Shown: piece after piece, positions 1-9,621 of the stretch
Position numbering within the stretch: position 1 is the stretch's first letter
Layout of the letters: every line of letters begins with the position of its first letter
NCBI RefSeq assembly: GCF_900660575.1
Contig: NZ_LR215008.1
Span: 186,001-250,000, forward strand
Source of the DNA: Mycoplasmopsis pulmonis
GTDB lineage: Bacteria; Bacillota_I; Bacilli_A; Mycoplasmatales; Metamycoplasmataceae
DNA: 64,000 bases
Direction of reading: 5' to 3'
The notes under the pieces: generated by a model
What the model was told of the DNA's origin: nothing
The model's database searches: none
Seen by the model: the letters and a program-made list of their open reading frames with translations, nothing else
Program-made: the position numbers and the translations under genes

Positions 1-1322
1 GCTCACTTGCATATCTTTTTTCTGCGTGAGTTGGTCTTGGAGTTGCAAAGGTTCATAAAAAACTAAACAAAAAAATTGTCTCAACCGAAGATATTAAATT
101 TCCAAAAACTCTTTCATTTTTAAGAAACACTAATGTTGCAATAGCAATTACTATGTTTTTTATCTACTTAATAATTTATATTGCAGCTTGAATTGCAAAG
201 GGTTATCAAGGACTTGTTTTAAGTGGAGTAATTGCTAGTCAAGATGATGTTATAGTTCAAGGACTATTGCAAGCTTTTGTCTTTGCCGCAGGGGTGGAGA
301 TCTTACTTATTGGAGTAAGAATGTTTATAGCTGAAGTTGTTCCTTCTTTTAAAGGTATTTCTCAAAAACTTGTTCCTAGTGCAAAGGCTGCTCTTGATTG
401 TCCTACTATTTTTCCATATGCTCCCAATGCTGTTTTAATTGGTTTTATTTCATCATTTGTTGGAGCTCTTTTGGCTATGACCATCACCATTGGAATAACT
501 AGTGCCTTGCCAATAATGAAAAATGATTCTATAGGATGGGCAATCATTTTACCTAGCATTGTTCCTCATTTTTTCATAGGAGCTACCTCTGGAGTTTTTG
601 CTAACAAAAACGGAGGAATTTGAGTTGCTGTGCTTGGTCCTTTTTTAAGTGGGCTTTTAATGTCTTTTGTTCCTTTTATTTTCTTTGGACTTGAATACAT
701 GCCTACAGTGCTAGTTTCAAATGCTAGTGGTCAAAAAGTTCCTAGTTCAATTACTTGAGGAGATAGTGATTATTTATTAGGAGTTCCTTTTTCCTTTATT
801 GGAAAAATAGTTGGCAGAAATACCTTTATTTGACTTTTACCTACTTTAGCCGCTTTTCTTTGATTAATTTATCCAGTTATTAACTTATCTAAAAAGCTTT
901 TAAAAATCAAAGACAAAAATGCAAAAGTTGGTGATGAAAATTTTGATCAAAAACAAGAAAAAAAGCTTGAAAAAACTAAAGTTACTAATGAGCCAAAAGA
1001 TTTATTTTTAAAAAGCAATGTTGGTCAAAGAAACAAACTAATGGCAGTTTGTGGTCAAGGACTTGGCTCTTCATTATTAATTGAGATAAATCTAAAAACA
1101 GTTCTTAGAGATATGCAAATTCAAATCATTGAAGTAGATCATACAAATGTCAATTCATTTAATAAAGATGATCCAAAAATCTTAGCTGTAGTTTGTGGAG
1201 TTGATTTGGCCAATTCAATTGATTTTGATAATAAAATTATTTTGAATAATTTATTAGATAGAAATGAGCTAAAAAATAAACTCAAAGAATTTTTGCAAAA
1301 AAATAATTTCTTAAATAACTAA
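1..1322 (+). CDS. ulaA: PTS ascorbate-type transporter, fused IIC-IIB (5' end outside window)
   Basis: The reading frame is open from base 3 to TAA at 1320-1322 with UGA as Trp, and its start lies to the left of the window. The product is a multi-pass membrane sugar permease of the UlaA/SgaT family, which imports L-ascorbate with phosphorylation. The family core is visible at about 315-470: a GVRMFIAEVVPSFKGIS stretch, then LDCPTIFPYAPNAVLIGF. After the last membrane span and a charged linker (about 890-1030) a IIB domain follows, with the active-site Cys in VCGQGLGSSLLIEI at about 1047. IIC and IIB are therefore fused. No IIA gene is seen downstream, and a terminator follows at once. UlaA membership is clear. 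The exact substrate in this organism is inferred. Confidence 0.93.
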
Positions 1323-1356
1323 CAATTTTTAAAAAAATAGCTTCTAAAAAGAAATT

Positions 1357-1393
1357 AAATAAGCTTTTAGTATTAAAAAAAGCTTATTTTTTT
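1357..1393 (+). terminator. Rho-independent terminator after the PTS permease
   Basis: Arms AAATAAGCTTTT and AAAAGCTTATTT flank a short loop and are followed by a T run. It ends the permease transcript before the gatC promoter. Confidence 0.75.
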
Positions 1394-1440
1394 ATAAAGT
1401 TGTAGAATTTATATCTTAGAAAAGTAAATTAGTCTTATTT

Positions 1441-1470
1441 TTGCTTAAAAAATAAGTTATTTTTTATAAT
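1441..1470 (+). promoter_or_regulatory. Promoter of the gatCAB operon
   Basis: TTGCTT at 1441-1446 and TATAAT at 1465-1470 are separated by 18 bases. They lie about 50 bases upstream of gatC, which has its own strong AAGGAGG ribosome binding site at 1511-1517. Confidence 0.6.
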
Positions 1471-1523
1471 AATAAGCACTAAAAAGCAAAGGTTAAAAAA
1501 TACTAAGAATAAGGAGGCTTTAT

Positions 1524-1829
1524 ATGAAAGTTAAAAAAGAATTTTTAGATGACATTTCAAAAATTACTTATTTTAAATTAAAACCAAATGTAAAAACTAT
1601 GCTTCAAAATGAAGCAAATTCACTTTTTGAAATGATTGAAAAAATTAAAGATTTAACCATTGAAGATCAGGATTATTTTTCAAGAATAACTCAAGGCCAA
1701 ACTAGCCAAGTTTTAAGAGAAGATGAAATAGATCTTTCAGAGCTTTTGAAAAAAGAAGAGATTTTGCTTAATACAAAAAATTCCAACAAAGATTTTTTTG
1801 TTGTTCCAAAAAAGGAAAAAAATGTTTAA
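1524..1829 (+). CDS. gatC: Asp-tRNA(Asn)/Glu-tRNA(Gln) amidotransferase subunit C
   Basis: This 101-residue protein is the first gene of a gatC-gatA-gatB run. It has the size and helical character of GatC, which packs between GatA and GatB and is needed for a stable transamidase. The recognisable part is ISKITYFKLKP near the N terminus, matching the usual IAKLARLxL segment. The ATG follows AAGGAGG by 6 bases. Its last codons overlap the start of gatA. On its own sequence the call would be moderate; position makes it strong. Bacteria lacking GlnRS depend on this complex to make Gln-tRNA(Gln). Confidence 0.88.
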   Translation: MKVKKEFLDDISKITYFKLKPNVKTMLQNEANSLFEMIEKIKDLTIEDQDYFSRITQGQTSQVLREDEIDLSELLKKEEILLNTKNSNKDFFVVPKKEKNV

Positions 1830-3144
1830 ACAAAAAGGAAATTTTCAAAAAGCTCTTCAAGAACTTTCAAAAGATACAAACAATGTTGTATCTCAAGTTA
1901 TTGACAAACAAAATGAAAATGATGGAATTTTAAAAGGAGTTGTCTACACTCTAAAAGATAACTATGCAACTAAAGAATATGAAACCAAAGCCTCATCAAA
2001 AACTTTAGAAAATTTTAAACCCCTTTATAACTCAAGCGTTTATCAAAGACTTGTTGATCAAGGAGCTTCAATGGTTGCCAAAGTCCATTGTGATGAATTT
2101 GGTCTAGGAGGAACAGGAACTTTTAGTGCTTATGGAATTATCAAAAATCCTTTAGATTCTACTCGCCTTGCAGGAGGCTCTTCATCGGGCTCTGCTGCTT
2201 CGATGTTTTATGACATTGGTTTTTCAATAGGTAGTGACACAGGTGATTCAGTAAGACTTCCTGCTTCTTGAATTGGAAAAGTTGGTTTTAAACCCTCATA
2301 TGGAGCAATTAGTCGTTATGGTCTTTTTACTTATGCCTCTTCTCTTGATACAGTAGCTTATTTTTCACATAATGTTAGCGATGCAATTGTGCTTTCAAAA
2401 GTTCTTTATGGTAAAGACAAAAAAGATATGAGCTCAGTTGAAGTTTCTTTAGAAAAAACTCAAGAAACTAAGCCAAAAAAAATAGCTTATTTTAATTGTT
2501 TTAATGAGCTTTCTAAAGAAGTAGCTCAAAGTTTTAAAAACTTAATTAAATTTTTAGAATCTCAAGGAATTGAGATGGTAAAAATTGAAATTGACTATCA
2601 AATGATGAACAACATTAAATATGTCTATGACATCATTTCATACTCTGAGGCTTTTTCGAATTTATCAAATATTAAAGGCCTTCATTTTGGAAAAACCTTT
2701 GATAAAGATGATTTTGACTCTTGAAAAGAGCTTTGTCTAAAAAATAGATCAACTTTTTTTGGAGATATGGTTCAAAGAAGGCTTTTATTGGGTTCAATTT
2801 TTTTAGATGAAAATAACATTGATCAAACATTTTTTAAAGCTAAAAGACTTAGATATTCAATTTATAAATATCTAAGTAAAATTTTTGAAGAAAATGAAGT
2901 TTTAATCTATCCAGCTTATAAAGATATAGCTCCTAAATTTGATGAGCAAAATGAGCAAAATTACATGGACTTTATTTTATCTTCATCTAATTTAGTAGGC
3001 AATCCATCAATAACTATTCCTTTTGGAACAAAAGATAATATGCCCTTTGGTATCAATATAAATACCAACTTATATGAAGATGCAAAGCTTTTATCTTATA
3101 GTTTGTATTTTGAAAAAATTCTTAAAGGACAAAAACATGAATAA
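1822..3144 (+). CDS. gatA: Asp-tRNA(Asn)/Glu-tRNA(Gln) amidotransferase subunit A
   Basis: A 440-residue amidase-family protein, somewhat shorter than the usual 480. It hydrolyses glutamine and channels ammonia to GatB. The catalytic Lys is in TLKDNYAT (near residue 53), the flexible loop is AGGSSSGSAA, and the nucleophile Ser lies in GSDTGDSVRLPAS. Asp replaces the second Gly of the common TGGS motif, while the Ser-cisSer-Lys residues are kept. UGA codons near 2270 and 2722 are Trp. I chose ATG 1822, preceded by AAAGGA, over an in-frame TTG at 1798 that would overlap gatC further. It overlaps gatC by 8 bases and gatB by 8. Confidence 0.96.
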
Positions 3145-4558
3145 TTTTGAAGTAATTATTGGAATTGAAATTCACCTTGAATTAAATACAAAAACTAAGT
3201 TTTTCTCTCCAAGTCCAATCGATTTTGAAGCTGAGGCTAACACATTAGTTCATCCAATAGATCTAGGTTATCCAGGAACTTTGCCTAGAGTTAATAAACA
3301 AGCTATTATTAATGGAATTAAATTAGCAAAAGCTCTTAATATGACAATAGATAGTGAAATTCATTTTGACCGTAAAAATTATTTTTATCCTGATCTTCCA
3401 AAGGGTTTTCAAATTACTCAGCAATTTCGGCCAATAGGAAAAAATGGAAGCCTTGTTTTATATATTGATGATGAAAGTGTCAAAATAGATATTGAAAGAA
3501 TTCATCTTGAAGAAGATACAGCTCGTCAATATATTAAAGAAAATGAAATTTGATATGACTTTAATAGAGCCGGAATTCCTTTAATTGAAATAGTAACTCG
3601 GCCAACAATTAAAAGTTCAAAGCAAGCAAGCAGTTATATCGATGAAATTAGAAAAATTGCTCTTTTACTTGAAATAAGTGATGCTCGAATGGATCGAGGC
3701 TCACTTAGAGCTGATATCAATGTTTCTTTAAGACCTTATGGAAGTGACAAACTTGGAACAAAAGTTGAAATTAAAAATTTAAATTCACTTAACAATGTCA
3801 AAAAAGCCATTGACCTTGAAATTAAAGATCAATTTCAAAAGTTAATTAACAATCAAGAAATTATCCAAGTAACCAAAAGATTTAATGAAAAAGATCAAGT
3901 TTTAGAAACTATGAGAAAAAAAGAATCAACCATTAACTACATGTATTTTCCAGAGCCAAATATTCCAATTATTAAACTTGAACAGGACTTTATAGATAAA
4001 GTCCAAATTAATGAGCTTCCCAACGAAAAAAAACTAAGATATCAAAAAGCTAACATTAATAAAATCTATATTAATTTATTAATTAATGATCCTAAACTAT
4101 CAAAGTATTTTGATAAAATCAACTATGATGATAAAGAAAAGATCTCTAATATCTTTTTCTCTGAAATTGTCGCTTTGGCAAATAAGCAAAACAGGCATGC
4201 CACTGATTTAAATATTAAAGCCTCAGACATTGAAGATCTTTTAAAAGAGCTTGAGCAAGGAAATATCTCAGGAAAGCATCTAAAAAAATTAATACCTCTT
4301 CTTGTTGACAACCAAAAAGAAATAAAAGAGCTTTTAGAAGAAAATAAAATGATTTTAATTAGTGATCAAAGCTATTTAAGGGCAAAAATTCTTGAAATCA
4401 TTGAAGCTAATTCAAAGATTGTTGAAGAATACAACCAAAGAGCTGAAAAAGTAACAAAGTTTATTTTAGGCTCACTAATGAGCCAAACTAATGGACAAGC
4501 AAATCCAGTTGTTTCTTCAAAGCTAGTAAAAGAAATTCTTGAAGAAAAATTTAAATAA
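3137..4558 (+). CDS. gatB: Asp-tRNA(Asn)/Glu-tRNA(Gln) amidotransferase subunit B
   Basis: A 473-residue GatB of normal length. It phosphorylates the mischarged Glu or Asp on tRNA and amidates it with ammonia from GatA. Visible landmarks are the N-terminal VIIGIEIHLELNTKTKFFSP, the YPDLPKGFQITQQ segment, NRAGIPLIEIVTRP after a UGA-coded Trp near 3551, and a C-terminal YqeY-like tail with GQANPVVSSKLVKEIL. The start overlaps the gatA stop by 8 bases, so translation is probably coupled. The stop TAA shares its last base with the ATG of the next gene. Confidence 0.97.
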
Positions 4559-5616
4559 TGTTTAAAAAAAATAATGACTTAGAGAGCGGATGAAATGATT
4601 TTGATCCAAAAAGCTCTAAAAAAAAGAATAAAAAAAGTGACTCATCAATTAAAAAATCATGAGTTGGTAAAAAACTAACTAAAGATTTTTCTAAAAAGTT
4701 TAATTTTTTAGAAAAAATTGTTAAGTTTATCATTTTAGCAGCCCTTGTTATTTTTGTCTCTTCAAAAAGGCTAAGTCAAAAATCAAAGAAAAATGAGCTA
4801 GTTAAAAGAACCTATGAAAAAATCTCAAGTAGCGAATTTTCATTTATTCCCCCTTCAACTGCCTTTTTCATTTTGCTCTCATTTATTCCTATTATCAGCT
4901 TAGTTTTGATTTTGCTTAGCACAATATCAGATTATCAAAAAGTCTTTGTTGATGAAATTTTAAAAAAATTCATTCCAGGACTTTCTGATTTTATTAGCTC
5001 ATTTCAAAAAAACAAAGAATTATCAAGCTTAGAAAACACTGGAATTTGATTTTTAGTTGCTTCACTAATTTGAATTTCCTCATCGGGCTATGCTCGGTTT
5101 GTCTATTCAATTTCCTATATTTATGGACACAAAAATTTAGGAAATGTTATTTCCAATAAAATAAAAGGAATCTTCATTGTTATTGCAATGGCCCTTTATA
5201 TAACTCTTGCTCTTTTAATTTATATTCCCTTTATTAATTTCTTGAAAAAAAACCTTGATGATGATAGTTTATATTTAACATTCTTTTATATAAGTGCAAC
5301 TATTTATGTGGTCTTTTTTTACTACTTTGGAATGATTTTGTTTTTTAAATTTGTTCCAAAATTTAGACTTAAATGAAAACACATTAATCCAGGGGTTTGA
5401 ATTAGCGTTTTACCAATTTCCCTTTTTACAGTTTCCTTTGGTTTTTTAGCCTCATTAAGTAGCTATGGAAGTTATGGAATCCTTGGTACTTTTATTTATA
5501 TTTCATTTTTTACCTTAATTTTAACTTACTTTATGTATGTAGGGGTAATGGCAAATGAAGCCTATTACAAGACTTATTTTTCACTTGATACCTATGGCTG
5601 ATTTGAAAGAAAATAA
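4558..5616 (+). CDS. YihY/BrkB-family integral membrane protein
   Basis: A 352-residue protein starting in a TAATG overlap with gatB, so it is probably translated from the gat mRNA. Residues 1-60 are charged and soluble. About six membrane spans follow, including PPSTAFFILLSFIPIISLVL, a Trp-rich span with SSSGYARFVYSISYIYG, and a final span before a YYKTYF tail. The SSGxxR segment, the spacing of spans and the length fit the YihY/BrkB (UPF0761) family. That family was once called ribonuclease BN, but it is membrane embedded and has no settled activity. Function is unknown. Confidence 0.78.
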
Positions 5617-5649
5617 TTTTTTAAAAAAAGATAAATTTTTTAAAAAAAA

Positions 5650-5669
5650 TTGCCTTATAATGTTAAGGC
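5650..5669 (+). other. Hairpin without T tail between yihY and nusA
   Basis: TGCCTTA and TAAGGCA form a 7-bp stem around a 6-base loop. No T run follows, so it is not a simple terminator. It could protect the 3' end of the gat transcript or be processed. Confidence 0.35.
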
Positions 5670-5692
5670 AAATCATGACTATCAATACAAAG

Positions 5693-5713
5693 AGTTGCGA
5701 AAGCAACTTTTTT
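5693..5713 (+). terminator. Rho-independent terminator after the gat/yihY operon
   Basis: AGTTGC and GCAACT close a GAAA tetraloop, followed by six T. Confidence 0.75.
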
Positions 5714-5742
5714 GCATTTTTAAACAAAATAAAACTTTAAAA

Positions 5743-5748
5743 TATACT
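5743..5748 (+). promoter_or_regulatory. Probable -10 box of the nusA operon
   Basis: TATACT lies 31 bases upstream of the nusA ATG and downstream of the terminator. No convincing -35 is seen, which is common in mycoplasmas. Confidence 0.4.
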
Positions 5749-5779
5749 AAATTATTCAAAAAATACAAAAGAGGAATCA

Positions 5780-7432
5780 ATGTTAGAAAACCAAAGCCAA
5801 AATCCTGAGCTAAAAATCTCATCTAAAAAAGCAAGGTCACTTTTAAAGTCTAATAAAACTATTGACTTCTTTTTATCTCTTGAAAATTTGTCAAGAGATA
5901 AAAAGTTAAAAATATCAACAGTTAAACAAATTTTTCAAGAGGCCTTTTTCCAAGTTATTAAAAATGACTTTGATCCAGATGCTGATTTGGAAATTGTTTA
6001 TGATGATGAAAAAAAAGAAGTAACTTTTTATAACAACAATGCCATAGTTATAGAAGATGCCCTTGAAGAGGCAGATGATGATTATTCAGCTGAAGAGATG
6101 CTAGTAAGCTTTGTTAGACTTAGTGATGCTAGAAAAGAAAAAAGTGATGTTCAAATAGGTGATATAGTTAAAAAACAAATTAAACATGATGAACTTAAGC
6201 TAAATGAAGTTAAAAAGATTTTTTCAATATTTCAACAAAACCTTGCAAAAGAGGCAAAGCAAAGTGTTCTAGATTTTTATAGCTCAAAAATTGGACAAAA
6301 AATCCAAGTTAAAATCGAAGAGTTTAAAAACAGAGGATTTTTTGGAAGCGTCGTTGGTGATATGGAAACTAAAGTTTTTTTACCAAATAAAGAAATTAAC
6401 AAAAATTCTAAAATTGCTTTGGGTAAAAAAATTGATGTTTATTTTATTGAATTTGCCAAGGAATTTCAAAATAAATCAGAGACTCTTTTAATTGTTTCAC
6501 TTAATAGCCCTCTTGAGGTTATCAATGTTTTAAAAGAGACTTTCGAAGAAATAGCCAATGGTTCAATTATTATTAAAAAAATTGCTAGAAAAGCTGGAAT
6601 TAGAACCAAAATTGCAGTTGAAAAAAGCCATCTAGCCTCTGAAGGACTTAACATCATTGGAACACTTATTGGCCAAAGCGGAGATAGAAATAAAATAATA
6701 AGTGAAAAATTAAACAATGAAAAAATTGACTTTGTTATTTATAAAGAAGATCTTCAAGAATTTATTGTTGAATCTCTAAAACCAGCTAATGTCATTTCAA
6801 TTGAAAGAGTTGTGCCAGAAACACATATTCCTGCTTTTAATGTAGTTGTTCCTAATTCTCAAATGTCAGTTGCCATCGGTAAGGCCGGAATGAACACCAT
6901 TTTATCAAGTGAGCTAAGTCAATCTAGAATTAACATTGAAACTCTTGATAAAGCCAAAGAAAAAGGATGATCTATTCTTTGAAATGGAAATGTAAAAGAG
7001 CATGAATTAGAAGAAATTGAAAAACACTCATGACAAAACAAAAAAGTTATTAGTCAATTTAGCACTCGTCGCTCAAAAGCTAGAAGACAAAATGATTTTT
7101 CAAATTATGCAAACGATTTTGGAAAAGGCTTTAATATTGATGAATTTAAAAAAGACTTTGAAGACTTTGAAGCTTACTTTGAAGAAAACAACCTTGTAGC
7201 AAGTGATGAAATGGATACAAGCTTAGATATGGCAATAAATGACTTTGAAGCTCCTAAGCTTGAAAAAACTAGCCAAGAGCAAGAGTCAGAAAGTCAAGAA
7301 AGCCAAGAAAAAGCTCAAAGCAATAATAAGCAAATTAACAGACTAAAAAATTATGTAATTAATGACAAAGATTTTTCAGATTTTGCCCTTGATGGAATAG
7401 ACTTAGATGACTTTGATGATTCAGAGTGATAA
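5780..7432 (+). CDS. nusA: Transcription elongation/termination factor NusA
   Basis: A 550-residue NusA that binds RNA polymerase and nascent RNA, modulating pausing and termination. Domain order: N-terminal polymerase-binding domain (about 1-160), S1 domain (about 164-240, with EEFKNRGFFGSVVG), then two KH domains (about 245-395), the second carrying VAIGKAGMN. The last 150 residues form an acidic, Gln/Ser-rich tail ending in [13 protein letters not shown] codons near 6968 and 7427 are Trp, and TAA follows directly. The ribosome binding site is GAGGA at 5771-5775. The rnpM reading frame begins inside the nusA end. Confidence 0.96.
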
Positions 7433-7718
7433 TTCCAAGACTTTAACTAGAAAATGCATTGTAACGGGTAAAATTTATTCAGTATCACAGCTGCTTCGCT
7501 TTTATAAATTCAATGACAAAGTAGAACTGCAGCTAGGCTCAAGTAATAAAAAAATTGGAAGAGGAGCATATGTACTTTTTGAAAAAGAAAAAATAGATTA
7601 TCTTTTTCAAAAAAGATTATTAAATAGATCATTTAAAAAAAATATATCAAATCACGAGTATGATTATCTAAAAGAACAAGTAGAGGCAATATGGCAAAAA
7701 AAAGAGATAAAAGATTAA
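7407..7718 (+). CDS. rnpM: RNase P modulator RnpM (YlxR, DUF448)
   Basis: A small basic protein of up to 103 residues. The YlxR signature is present: [20 protein letters not shown], then GRGAYV. The family binds RNase P RNA in Bacillus and always sits between nusA and infB, as here. Two in-frame ATGs (7407 and 7416) lie within the nusA coding end. The second also fits, and the exact start is open. It overlaps infB by 28 bases. Confidence 0.88.
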   Translation: MTLMIQSDNSKTLTRKCIVTGKIYSVSQLLRFYKFNDKVELQLGSSNKKIGRGAYVLFEKEKIDYLFQKRLLNRSFKKNISNHEYDYLKEQVEAIWQKKEIKD

Positions 7719-9502
7719 GTAATATTAATGAAATTAAAACACAAATTATTAATGTTAAAACTGAGCTAAAAAATGGTGTATTTATTTTTAGCTCCCCAAT
7801 GACAATTGGAGAGTTTGCTCAAAAAATTAACATTTCAGGAACTGAAATTGTTAAAGAATACTTTTTAAAAGGAAAAATGTATACCTTAAATCACATTTTA
7901 AGTGAAGAAGAAATTGCTGATTTGTGTTTTAAACATGGCTATGACTTTAGAGTCGAAAAAGAAATAAATGCATCTAATTTTTTAGATAACATTGAATTTG
8001 AAGATAAAAAAGAAGATCTTGAAACTCGTCCTCCTATTATTACTATAATGGGTCATGTTGACCATGGAAAAACTACTTTAATTGACAAAATTAGAAAATC
8101 AAATATTGTCTCAACAGAATCTTCAGGAATTACTCAACACACTGGAGCTTATCAAATTATCTATGACAACAAAAAAATAACTTTTTTAGACACTCCAGGT
8201 CATGAAGCCTTTAGTGCCATGAGAGCTAGAGGTTCAAAAGTTACTGACATTGTTATTTTAGTAGTAGCAGCCGATGATGGAGTTAAACCTCAAACTAAAG
8301 AAGCAATAGCTCATGCCCAAGCTGCCAACGTTCCTATTATTGTCTTTGTTAACAAAATGGATAAGCCTTCTAAAGATTTAAATCGTCTAAAAAATGATCT
8401 TTCAGTTTCGGGAATTAACCTTGAAGAATGAGGAGGAGACACACCCATTGTCTATGGATCTGCTCTAAAAGGTGAAGGAATTGAAAAGCTTTTTGAAAAT
8501 ATTAACTTACAAGCTGAAATTTTAGATTTAAAATTTAATCCAAAACGTCATCCTCTTGGAGTTGTTATTGAATCAAAAATGGACAAAGGAGTAGGTTCTC
8601 TTACAACTGTTATTGTTCAAAATGGAACTCTTCACAAAGGTGATTTTTTAGTAGCTGGTCCTCGTTATGGTAGGGTAAAGGCTATTTATGATACTAACAA
8701 AAAGCCTCTTAAAAAAGTAGGAGCTGGAACACCAGTTTTTGTAATCGGGCTAAACTATGCTCCTTCAGCTGGAGAAAAATTTGTTGGAATCAACGATGAA
8801 AAATATGCCAAAAAGCTTTCTCAAGAAAGAGAAGACTCAGAAAAACAAGAAAAATTCTTGCAACAAACTCAAACAATTAGTATCAGAAGAGACAATGACA
8901 AAAAAATCTTTAATATTATCATTAAATCAGATACCCAAGGAACAGCTGAGGCTATTAAAGATTTAATTCTTCGAATTGCCAATGATGAAATTGAAGTTAT
9001 AGTAGTTTCTTATGGAATTGGAGTTATTAATAACTCAGATTTACTTTTGGCTCAAACTTCAAATTCAGAAATCATTGGTTTTAATTCAAAACCAAATCCA
9101 AATATTAAACAACAAGCTGAAGATTTAAACATTCAAGTTAACTCTTTTGATGTTGTTTATAAAATTGTTGATTATTTAAATGAAAAAATCAACAAAATGG
9201 TTAAGCCTAAATTTGAAAAAAGAACCATTGGTAGAGCCAAAATTCTAAAAGTTTTCTTCTACTCAAAAGTTGGAAACATAGCAGGGTGTTTAATGGAAGA
9301 GGGCCATGTTAAAAGCGACTCTTTTGTTAAGGTCTACCGAAAAAATAAGCTTATCCATGATGGAAGAGTTGAAACTCTGCGTAAAGGTCCAGATGAAGTT
9401 AAAAAAATTGAAAAAGGTTTTGAATTTGGACTACGTATTAAAAACTTCGATGATATTAAAGAAGATGACCAGCTTGAAATTATTGAAGAATTTAGAATAT
9501 AA
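7691..9502 (+). CDS. infB: Translation initiation factor IF-2
   Basis: A 603-residue IF-2 without the long N-terminal extension seen in many bacteria. A short IF2-N domain (about 36-85) precedes the GTPase domain: G1 GHVDHGKTT near residue 120, G3 DTPGHEAF near 170, G4 NKMD near 221 and G5 SALKGEG. Domains II-IV follow, ending in RGRIKNFDD-like sequence that includes [17 protein letters not shown]. It delivers fMet-tRNA to the 30S subunit. UGA at 8429 is Trp. The start lies inside rnpM. A strong terminator follows, so rbfA is not part of this operon. Confidence 0.97.
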
Positions 9503-9563
9503 AATTTTTTAATTTTGACAAAATCAATTTACCAAAGCTTTAAGCTCACTAAGAATAAATAAA

Positions 9564-9594
9564 AAAGTTTTACCAAGCAAGTAAAACTTTTTTT
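9564..9594 (+). terminator. Bidirectional terminator between infB and the convergent lipoprotein gene
   Basis: AAAGTTTTAC and GTAAAACTTT pair around CAAGCAA, with T runs on the plus side and A runs on the other. It can therefore end transcripts from both sides. Confidence 0.8.
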
Positions 9595-9621
9595 GTCAAA
9601 TTTTTTAGTTATTTATAAGCA

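Noticed and set aside
4558-5616. Ribonuclease BN
   Set aside because: The old name for YihY/BrkB proteins is a misassignment. The product is a multi-span membrane protein without nuclease motifs.
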